Shown: one piece after another, positions 8,433-15,514 of the stretch | How positions within the stretch are numbered: position 1 is the stretch's first letter | How the letters are laid out: each line of letters opens with the position of its first letter | Assembly: GCA_947253765.1 (NCBI GenBank) | Contig: CAMYAK010000006.1 | Span: 1 to 64,000 of the forward strand | Length of the DNA: 64,000 bases | Direction of reading: 5' to 3' | DNA from: an uncultured Tissierellia bacterium | GTDB lineage: Bacteria; Bacillota; Clostridia; Tissierellales; Peptoniphilaceae | Program-made: the position numbers and the translations under genes | The notes under the pieces: generated by a model | What the model was told of the DNA's origin: nothing | Database searches by the model: none | The model's input: the letters and a program-made list of their open reading frames with translations, nothing else

Positions 8433-10037
8433 TTGTTAGGCATAATAAAGAAACACGAAAAAAATTCCATGTATAGGAAGCTGTTTGAATATTTGATCTT
8501 GTTTGCGGGTCTACTGCTCATATATATTCTTGTGGCTATGGCCCTCTTTGGCCAATTTAAAAATGTCGGAAAAGATTATGTCAAAAATCTCGATATGCAG
8601 CTCTCCATAATGAGAAAAGAAATAAAAGGATATTTTGGGAAAACGGCAATATCTGCCATGGACCTATCAAAGACCTCAGCTGCAAAACTTGAAGAAGTCA
8701 TGGATAGAGAAAATATAAGTTTTGAGAACTTAAAGGACAATCAAAAAGCATTGGCCAAAGTCCAGGACTCAATATTTGAAGATCTGAAAAACAGCATGTT
8801 TGATGCCGATGCATCTGGGGCTTTTGTATTGTGGGATACAACCGTAAATTCAAAAGTTGACCGAAAAGGGGATTTTAAAAGCGGTCTTTATATCAAGCTA
8901 GACACAAGGAGTATTAAGGAGTCATCCATAATTGTATATAGGGGAGATGTGGACGTTGCAAAAAAACACAATTCAATGCCCCACAGAAAATGGAAGTTGG
9001 AATATGACATCTCACAAATACCAAATTATTTGCATTTGAATAAAGAAGACGCCCCCCTTTATGAGTCATATAATATAACCCCGGTTTTTACCTTGCCTGG
9101 GACAGATCAGAGAATAATTCTTATAACTCTGCCAATCATAGGCAAGGATGGAAATTTTTATGGGATCTGCGGTTTTGAAGTCGAGCAGATGTATTTCAAG
9201 GAGAAGCTGTCACAACCCAGCAAATTGGATAGGCTTACAACACTTTTTCTTCCGGTAGCGAATAATGATGGTAAAATCGATCCTTCACTGACCTTGAGCA
9301 GCGGGACAGATAGCGGCTATTACTACCTGCCGAAAAGCACTTTGACCATAAAAAAACAGGGATCAAACTTTGTGGAATTTATAAGCAAAAACAACACCTT
9401 CCTGGGAGTGACCAGAGAAATCCCCCTCTTAAAAAATGGCAACCGGTCCATGTTGGTCGTTATGGTGCCAAAGAGTGACTTTAATAGGGATCAGTTTGAA
9501 AATCTTATCAGCCTTGTAATTACAGTCATCCTGTTTCTCTTCTTTTCTATAAGCGGGGGCTTAATTTTTACAAAGAGGTATATAACGCCTATCACAGAAG
9601 GTTTGGAGATGATTGGGAATCAGGACAATATTTTAGATCCTAATGGGGGCTATGATGTTGAAAAATTTGGTTTTTATGAAATTAATGAATTGATCAAAAA
9701 TCTCAGAAAGAATATGAAAACCGATAATTTTGACGGGGTGCCGGGTTATCTTGCCAATAAATTCGAGGACTTCATAGAAGCCACAGAAAACCTGACTCCT
9801 GCTGAGATGAATGTTCTAACCCTGCTCATACAAGGCCACAATATGGATGACCTGCCCGATTTGCTTTTTGTGAGCAAAAGCACTGCCAAACACCACATCT
9901 TGAAGATATATAAAAAACTCAATGTATCTTCCAGGGGAGAGTTGCTCCTATATCTGGACATGATAAAAGGTTGCGGAATGATTGACAATATTATATGCAA
10001 AAACGGTCAAGAAAACCGGAATAGCCAAGATAATTAA
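8433..10037 (+). CDS. Membrane-tethered LuxR-type transcriptional regulator with extracellular sensor domain
   Basis: 534 residues: TM1 about 18-40, a large extracytoplasmic region about 41-357 that looks cache-like (HRKWKLEYDISQIPNYL, LITLPIIGKDGNFYGICGFE), TM2 about 358-378, a cytoplasmic linker, and a C-terminal LuxR/FixJ helix-turn-helix from about residue 454 (LTPAEMNVLTLLIQG, VSKSTAKHHILKIYKKLNV). There is no histidine kinase, receiver or HAMP signature, so this is a one-component regulator that must bind DNA while in the membrane. Start: TTG at 8433, six bases after GGGAGG; an ATG at 8469 is the alternative. It is 21 nt after the binding-protein gene and is followed by a terminator, so the two form a closed operon. 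Target genes may include the cluster starting at 10255 or its own operon. Confidence 0.82.
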   Translation: MLGIIKKHEKNSMYRKLFEYLILFAGLLLIYILVAMALFGQFKNVGKDYVKNLDMQLSIMRKEIKGYFGKTAISAMDLSKTSAAKLEEVMDRENISFENLKDNQKALAKVQDSIFEDLKNSMFDADASGAFVLWDTTVNSKVDRKGDFKSGLYIKLDTRSIKESSIIVYRGDVDVAKKHNSMPHRKWKLEYDISQIPNYLHLNKEDAPLYESYNITPVFTLPGTDQRIILITLPIIGKDGNFYGICGFEVEQMYFKEKLSQPSKLDRLTTLFLPVANNDGKIDPSLTLSSGTDSGYYYLPKSTLTIKKQGSNFVEFISKNNTFLGVTREIPLLKNGNRSMLVVMVPKSDFNRDQFENLISLVITVILFLFFSISGGLIFTKRYITPITEGLEMIGNQDNILDPNGGYDVEKFGFYEINELIKNLRKNMKTDNFDGVPGYLANKFEDFIEATENLTPAEMNVLTLLIQGHNMDDLPDLLFVSKSTAKHHILKIYKKLNVSSRGELLLYLDMIKGCGMIDNIICKNGQENRNSQDN

Positions 10038-10069
10038 AAATTTAATATATTTTATCAACAAACATTGAA

Positions 10070-10109
10070 ACAGTCACACTTTAGCAGGTTAGAGTGGGGC
10101 TGTTTTTTT
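10070..10109 (+). terminator. Rho-independent terminator after the LuxR-type gene
   Basis: Stem of 11 positions (10070-10080 with 10093-10103; one mismatch, one G-T pair), 12-base loop, then a run of T. Confidence 0.75.
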
Positions 10110-10111
10110 AT

Positions 10112-10128
10112 ATAGACCAAAGGTCTAT
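10112..10128. promoter_or_regulatory. Palindrome ATAGACC-AAA-GGTCTAT
   Basis: Perfect 7-bp inverted repeat with a 3-base centre, directly after the terminator and about 125 nt before the zinc-ribbon gene. It could be an operator, perhaps for the neighbouring LuxR-type protein, or just a second hairpin. No clear promoter boxes flank it. Confidence 0.35.
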
Positions 10129-10254
10129 TTTGCGAAAATGGCCAAAAGATGGACCTTAGGACAATTTATTTTCAAAAACAACCATGATTAAATGAAATCG
10201 GATAAGCAAAACCTACCCATAATCATAAGGCTAAAAATCTTTTGGAGGTGGACA

Positions 10255-11793
10255 ATGAGCGAAGAAAATAAAGATTACAAAGTGATAGAAAGCGAAGGCA
10301 ACCCTAAGGACGGCCAGGTAAAATGTCCGAAATGCGGGTCAACCGATATCGCAACCAACACAAAGACGGGCAAGCTCAGGTGTAATTTTTGCCGTCATGA
10401 ATTTGAACTTGATCTAGCTCCTGAGGATCAGGATATCAGCACCCTCGAAGGGACAAGCATAAGATCCGGAGCCAAGGACATTGACAACAACAGCGAAGAC
10501 TTGATAACGCTCAAGTGTGAAAGCTGCGGGGCGGAAGTTGTCATAGACACAAAGACCACAACCCAGGCCAGGTGCCATTGGTGCAGAAACACCCTGTCAT
10601 TGAACAATCAAATTCCAAACGGGGCCGTACCGGATGTGATTCTGCCTTTCAAGATTACAAAAGAAGATGCCAAGAAAAAGATTTCGGATTTTGTAAATAA
10701 GAGGAAATTTTTCGCCCATCCCAAGTTCACAAGGGAATTCAGCACAGAAAATATTTGCGGCGTTTACATACCCTACATGCTGGTTGATATCAACGGGCAT
10801 ATGAGACTTGAAGGCAAGGGTGAGATCCAGACGGATTGCAGGGAAGTCGGAGAGGGCAAGAATAAGCACATTGAATACGATGCAGATGTTTACGGGATAA
10901 AAAGGGAGTTTGACATCTACATTGACGACCTTTCAATAGAGTCGAGCACAGACAAATTGGACTACACATCAAAGACAAAGACAACAAATATTATCAACGC
11001 AATTATGCCATTTGATACTGAAAATTGTGTCAATTTCAATGCAAATTACCTGAAAGGCTATACCTCGGAAAAGAGGGATACCAACATAAAAAAACTTAAA
11101 AAAGTTGTTGATGTCCAAAGCTCGGATGTGGCCCGGCTTGCCGCCCAGGATACCCTGACTCGTTACGATAGGGGGGTAAAGTGGGAGGATGAAGACTACA
11201 CAGTTAAAGGGGACTCATGGAAGTCCGCTTATCTTCCGGTCTGGCTCTACAGCTACATGGAAAATAAGGGGAAGAAGAACCTCCTCCACTATGTGGCGGT
11301 AAATGCGAGAACCAGTGAAACTATGGGCAGTGTTCCAATTAACTTTACCAAGCTCTTTTTCTTCGCGGTTCTGGTTGAGATCTTCGGAGGCCTTGCAGCA
11401 TTCGTAATTAACGTGATAGCGGCCATGGACAAGTACAAGGGAACGGAATTTCAAAGCACAAGTCAGTGGTCCTATGTCCTTTTGCTATCAGGATTTATTT
11501 TTTACATAGTAATGTACTTGAGATACCGAAACTCAAATGAAAGACACAACTATGAGCTGGAAACCAAACATGAAATTTCCAATCTCATAAAAGTGGACGA
11601 TTTCGAGACAAGTAAATACGGGCTCAGCACTGCAAGAATGTGGGGAGAAAACAGCACCATGCTCAAGGGAAATCGTGTGGATTTAAGTGAAGACGAGCAT
11701 TTAAAGGAAGCGATGGATAGGGGCCTGCTTGATGAAGCCTTGGAAGCCAAAAAAAGATTGGAGGAGATGGACGAGGAAAAAACAACCAAATAA
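10255..11793 (+). CDS. Double zinc-ribbon membrane protein, YdjG-like
   Basis: 512 residues. Two zinc ribbons open the protein: C24-P-K-C27 with C43-N-F-C46 (TFIIB-type) and C88-E-S-C91 with C107-H-W-C110. A soluble region follows, then two membrane segments (about 364-387 and 405-424) and a charged tail ending EEMDEEKTTK. This layout, and a following small membrane protein plus SPFH protein, matches the B. subtilis ydjG-ydjH-ydjI set, where as I recall the membrane proteins anchor the SPFH protein and the PspA homologue YdjF in envelope stress. No pspA gene is present here. Start: ATG at 10255 behind TTTTGGAGGTGG; earlier in-frame codons lack an RBS. Function is inferred by context. Confidence 0.75.
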   Translation: MSEENKDYKVIESEGNPKDGQVKCPKCGSTDIATNTKTGKLRCNFCRHEFELDLAPEDQDISTLEGTSIRSGAKDIDNNSEDLITLKCESCGAEVVIDTKTTTQARCHWCRNTLSLNNQIPNGAVPDVILPFKITKEDAKKKISDFVNKRKFFAHPKFTREFSTENICGVYIPYMLVDINGHMRLEGKGEIQTDCREVGEGKNKHIEYDADVYGIKREFDIYIDDLSIESSTDKLDYTSKTKTTNIINAIMPFDTENCVNFNANYLKGYTSEKRDTNIKKLKKVVDVQSSDVARLAAQDTLTRYDRGVKWEDEDYTVKGDSWKSAYLPVWLYSYMENKGKKNLLHYVAVNARTSETMGSVPINFTKLFFFAVLVEIFGGLAAFVINVIAAMDKYKGTEFQSTSQWSYVLLLSGFIFYIVMYLRYRNSNERHNYELETKHEISNLIKVDDFETSKYGLSTARMWGENSTMLKGNRVDLSEDEHLKEAMDRGLLDEALEAKKRLEEMDEEKTTK

Positions 11794-11852
11794 AAATTTT
11801 ATTAGGAATTTTAATACTTAAATAAATAAAAAATAAAAATAAGGAGGAAATC

Positions 11853-12224
11853 ATGAAAAAAATGCATGTTAGTCAAATTCTTGTCATTATATTTGCCCTG
11901 CTGGTTTGTATTTCCACAGTTCTGCCGGCAGTTAATCTTTTAGGAATTACGGCAAATTTATTAGAGTCTGAAAATGGAGTCGGGTCCGGAGTTATTTTAA
12001 TAGGTCTTGCAGTTCTGACAATAGTCACAACCATATTCAAGAAAAAAATCCTCGCCCTTATTTTAGCAGGCTTAAACCTGTCATTGGCAATTTATCAGTA
12101 CAGCTCATTGGGAGAATTTAAAGAATTTGTAGCATACGGATTCTACCTCTTGCTGGCATCAAGCGTTCTTCTCTTCGCTGCCACAATTTTCATGGCAATA
12201 AAATTGCCGAAAACACTTAGATAG
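11853..12224 (+). CDS. Small four-helix membrane protein
   Basis: 123 residues with four hydrophobic helices (about 7-26, 46-64, 68-85, 96-117) and short basic loops; no catalytic motif. Strong AAGGAGG before the ATG. It sits 59 nt after the zinc-ribbon gene and 17 nt before the SPFH gene, the place of ydjH-type anchors, so a role as a membrane partner of the SPFH protein is plausible. I do not recognise the family. Confidence 0.65.
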   Translation: MKKMHVSQILVIIFALLVCISTVLPAVNLLGITANLLESENGVGSGVILIGLAVLTIVTTIFKKKILALILAGLNLSLAIYQYSSLGEFKEFVAYGFYLLLASSVLLFAATIFMAIKLPKTLR

Positions 12225-12241
12225 AAATATAGGAGGGACAA

Positions 12242-13435
12242 ATGGGATTTATTAGAGCATTTACAGGGGCCCTGTCAGGGACCTTTGCCGATCAATGGAA
12301 AGATTTTTACCTACCTCAAGATGGGATTTCCGCCACAGCCGGAGTTTTTTCGGCTATGGCCCAAGGCCAAAATAATGGCAGGGGAGAAAACACCAAGGGA
12401 AGCAACAATATTATTAGCAACGGGAGCAAGATCATAGTTCCTGAAGGAACAGCCCTTATAACCATGCAGGACGGGGCTATTACAGGAATAGTGGCGGAAC
12501 CCGGCGGCTTTATATTCACATCAGATGATGTTAATTCCCAAAGTATATTTGAAGGGAACGGCATAGGAGCATCGATAATAAAGTCTACCTGGGAAAAGAT
12601 AAAATTTGGAGGGCAACCCGGATCTCAACAATTGGCCTTTTATGTCAATTTGAAAGAGATTCCAAACAACCGCTTCGGAACACAAAGCGAGATCTATTGG
12701 GACGACGCATTTTTTGGAACCCAGGTAGGGGCGGTAACCAGAGGAACCTATACTTTGAAGATTGTGGACCCTCTTCTCTTTGTTAAAAACTTCGTCCCGC
12801 AAAAATATATTATTCAAAACGCACCGGTCTTCGACTTCGGCGATATGGACAATCCTGCGGGTGAGCAGCTATTTAACGAAGTTGTGGGAAGCTTGTCAGC
12901 CGCATTTTCAAACTATACAAATGATCCGTCCAAGGGTAACCGCATGAGCAAGATTCAGGGAGACCAAATAGGCTTTGCCCAATCTCTGACAAAAGCCGTG
13001 GAAGATGCCTATCAGTGGAGGTCAGACAGGGGTTTGGCAATAGTAAAAACGGCAATCCTGGCCATCGAATACGACGAGGATACCAAGCTCCTTATGTCCG
13101 ATGTTAAAAAAGCCGATGCCCTTTCAGGCAGACGTGGCAATGCTTTCTTGCAGCAGTCAGTTGCCAGGGGCATGCAGTCAGCCGGAGAAAATGGCGGCGG
13201 CGGAGCCGGTATGGCCTTTATGGGTCTGGGAATGAATGCAGCCGGAGGAATGATGGGCGGTCTTCAGCAGGAAGGGACAAACAGCACCTATAATCCGAAT
13301 TTCGGTGCCGGACAAGCGAATCAGACACAGGAAGATCCGACAGATAAATTGATTAAGATGAAAAAGCTGCTGGATGCGGGCGTTATTTCACAAGAGGAGT
13401 TCGATAAGGCTAAACATGATCTTTTAGGTCTATAG
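12242..13435 (+). CDS. SPFH-domain protein with C-terminal SHOCT motif, YdjI/'virion core protein' type
   Basis: 397 residues. After MGFIRAFTGALSGTFADQWK and a low-complexity NGRG insert, residues about 60-300 form the SPFH (band 7) domain of the YdjI kind (SKIIVPEGTALITMQDGAI, KEIPNNRFGTQSEIYWDD). A glycine/methionine-rich linker (310-355) leads to a SHOCT module (DKLIKMKKLLDAGVISQEEF), usually an oligomerisation or targeting helix pair. There is no transmembrane helix, so it likely depends on the two upstream membrane proteins for localisation. Some databases label this family 'virion core protein' by distant similarity; nothing viral is near. RBS AGGAGGGAC before the ATG. Confidence 0.85.
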   Translation: MGFIRAFTGALSGTFADQWKDFYLPQDGISATAGVFSAMAQGQNNGRGENTKGSNNIISNGSKIIVPEGTALITMQDGAITGIVAEPGGFIFTSDDVNSQSIFEGNGIGASIIKSTWEKIKFGGQPGSQQLAFYVNLKEIPNNRFGTQSEIYWDDAFFGTQVGAVTRGTYTLKIVDPLLFVKNFVPQKYIIQNAPVFDFGDMDNPAGEQLFNEVVGSLSAAFSNYTNDPSKGNRMSKIQGDQIGFAQSLTKAVEDAYQWRSDRGLAIVKTAILAIEYDEDTKLLMSDVKKADALSGRRGNAFLQQSVARGMQSAGENGGGGAGMAFMGLGMNAAGGMMGGLQQEGTNSTYNPNFGAGQANQTQEDPTDKLIKMKKLLDAGVISQEEFDKAKHDLLGL

Positions 13436-13451
13436 GTCAGGAGGGTCTGCC

Positions 13452-14948
13452 ATGAAAAGTAGAAAATATAGGCTTCTGATATTGGCCTTAGCCTTAATTT
13501 TGGTGGCCTGCAGCGGCAGAGGCAAGACTTCGGAGGGCTCCGAAAGTCGGGACCAATCAGGTGTCGGTCAGACTTCACAAGCCTCTGCAACAACAGGCAT
13601 ATCCACTAAGCTTGTAGCCGGAGGGATAAAGGATGCCAAGGCAAGGGGAAAACTTGTTCAGGGTGCAACAGGAGGGTCCATGTCTGACCACGTTGAGGAT
13701 AGGGAAGTTTGGAAGGACTTCATAGAGCCCAAACATGAAAAAGCTGCAAAACATCCCGTTAACGGTGTCCATTTTCCACGAATTCTTCTGGATTCTGAGG
13801 ATGCTCAAAGGGCCAATAAGCAAATTGAGGAAACAATTAATCTCTTAAAAGAGACCTACAATGCTGCCAAGAATGATTTGGATCCTGATTATATAATGAT
13901 AAGTTCCACATTTTCAGTGTATGAAGATGATCAGATTCTTAGCATTCACCTGCAATATACGAACGGTGGAGACGGAGACGGCTCCACCCATAAGGTTTTT
14001 AACTTCACCCTGGATGACGGGAAATTCATCAAAGATGAGGACCTGCTTACATATTTAGGAATCGACAAAGAAGAAGCCATGGACCTTATGGAAGAAAGCA
14101 TTGACTATGATTATCAGAGAATGGTGGAAGTTTGGAACTACAACGCCGAGAATTACCACTATCTGGGTGATGTAACCCACTATGAGGGCATGGCTTTGCA
14201 AGATATTTGGGAGGGTCGGGATGTGCCTGAAAGAAGATTTTATCTGGATCCTACGGGAAGGCCAATGTTCATTTTCAACGCTTACTATAGCTGGGGGCCG
14301 GGCCTATATCAAAATACCCTGGAACTCAATTCAAAAAAAGTTAATGACAGGGGCTATTCTCCGCAGTTCGTAAAAATGGCCAGGGCAATGGGCCTGGATC
14401 CCTACGACGAAAAGATAAAAGGATTGATAGTCTATGTGGGCTATGCCAATGCGGAGAAGGAATTGGAAGACGTGTTGACCAGATTGGATCCCTGCCAGAA
14501 CATTTTCAACGATTTTGATGATCCCAGGCTCCTCTTGGCAACCAGGGATAACCCGAACTTTGAAAACAGTGAGCTCATAGGAGAAGACTACTATCTTGTA
14601 GTCCCGAAATGGGACAAGGCCACCGTAAGCCTTAAAGAGATAAAGACAGAGAAGGACGGGTCTGTAAAAGAGGTGGAAAACAATATTCTGGATACCATAG
14701 CTCAGAGTTCGACCACCTTGATCTGTCAGAGACAGGAAAAGGGGACAACGAATATTAGAATCACGATCAGGTACAGGGATGAAAAGATAGAGATGAGTCC
14801 AATGATTAATGAGAAGAAAGAGATCATTAATTTGCCGGAGGGGATTATAGATGCCGGGAAGGCCGCTGATCTGGATGGGCTTAAGAAAAAAGATTTTTAT
14901 TCTATGCCCCTATTCCAGAAGATAATATCGGTAATGGGAAGAGGATAA
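13452..14948 (+). CDS. Large lipoprotein of unknown function, RsiV/DUF3298-like middle
   Basis: 498 residues with signal peptide and lipobox LVAC (Cys about 20), then a Ser/Gly-rich stretch. The central region has QILSIHLQYTNGGDGDGS and KVFNFTLDDGKFIKDEDLL, which resembles the DUF4163/DUF3298 fold seen in RsiV and PdaC (a beta sheet followed by 'L..GK.l...DL'); this is pattern recognition, not proof. Only 16 nt after the SPFH gene, with GGAGGGTCTGCC before the ATG, so it belongs to that operon. As an exported, membrane-anchored protein it may be the sensor or effector outside the membrane for the SPFH complex. Confidence 0.6.
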   Translation: MKSRKYRLLILALALILVACSGRGKTSEGSESRDQSGVGQTSQASATTGISTKLVAGGIKDAKARGKLVQGATGGSMSDHVEDREVWKDFIEPKHEKAAKHPVNGVHFPRILLDSEDAQRANKQIEETINLLKETYNAAKNDLDPDYIMISSTFSVYEDDQILSIHLQYTNGGDGDGSTHKVFNFTLDDGKFIKDEDLLTYLGIDKEEAMDLMEESIDYDYQRMVEVWNYNAENYHYLGDVTHYEGMALQDIWEGRDVPERRFYLDPTGRPMFIFNAYYSWGPGLYQNTLELNSKKVNDRGYSPQFVKMARAMGLDPYDEKIKGLIVYVGYANAEKELEDVLTRLDPCQNIFNDFDDPRLLLATRDNPNFENSELIGEDYYLVVPKWDKATVSLKEIKTEKDGSVKEVENNILDTIAQSSTTLICQRQEKGTTNIRITIRYRDEKIEMSPMINEKKEIINLPEGIIDAGKAADLDGLKKKDFYSMPLFQKIISVMGRG

Positions 14949-14978
14949 TGTTGTGGGTGAACCCATAAGGAGGACAAA

Positions 14979-15503
14979 ATGAAGATTAAAAAATTAGTTC
15001 TTTGCTTAGTAGTTTTATTAGCTTTTACGGCTTGTGGAAGTAAAAAGCCTGACGCCGGCAAGGAGAAGTCGAAAGGGAACGAATTGGCACAAACCCTTGG
15101 TCCGGGAGAAGAATGGGTGGTGGACGGAAAGTGGAAGCTGGTCATAAATTCCGTAAAGGTTCTTGATGGAAGAAACGAGTTTACAGATATGAAACCTAAA
15201 CAGGTCGTATGCGTAGATTATAGCTATGAGAACATCGGCTGTACTGAGGAAGCCGACGGATTATTCATAAGTCCTGACAGCGTCATTGATGAGCAGGGTG
15301 AGATGGGCGATAGCTATCCTGCAGTAGAAGAACTTAATTATCCACAATCAACTCCTGTCGGGGCCAAGATGAAGAATGCCCAGCAAGCCTTTGGCTTGAA
15401 TAACGAAAGTAAGAAGGTCAAGGTAACTTTTAGCAATATATTGGTAGTCGATGGTAAGTTACAAAACTACACGGCGATTATGGAGGCCAATGTAGAGAAA
15501 TAA
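14979..15503 (+). CDS. Small lipoprotein, Ig-like (DUF4352/DUF5067-type)
   Basis: 174 residues: lipobox AFTAC, basic linker, then a beta-rich domain (WKLVINSVKVLDGRNEF, VCVDYSYENIG) of the kind annotated as DUF4352/DUF5067 in surface lipoproteins of Gram-positives. It follows the large lipoprotein by 30 nt with AAGGAGG and is followed after 11 nt by the CWB2 gene. No enzymatic residues visible; likely a binding or structural surface protein. Confidence 0.65.
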   Translation: MKIKKLVLCLVVLLAFTACGSKKPDAGKEKSKGNELAQTLGPGEEWVVDGKWKLVINSVKVLDGRNEFTDMKPKQVVCVDYSYENIGCTEEADGLFISPDSVIDEQGEMGDSYPAVEELNYPQSTPVGAKMKNAQQAFGLNNESKKVKVTFSNILVVDGKLQNYTAIMEANVEK

Positions 15504-15514
15504 AGGAGAAAGAA

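Noticed and set aside
12242..13435. Prophage origin of the SPFH gene because of the 'virion core protein' label
   Set aside because: No phage structural, lysis or integrase gene is nearby, and the domain order matches cellular YdjI-type proteins.
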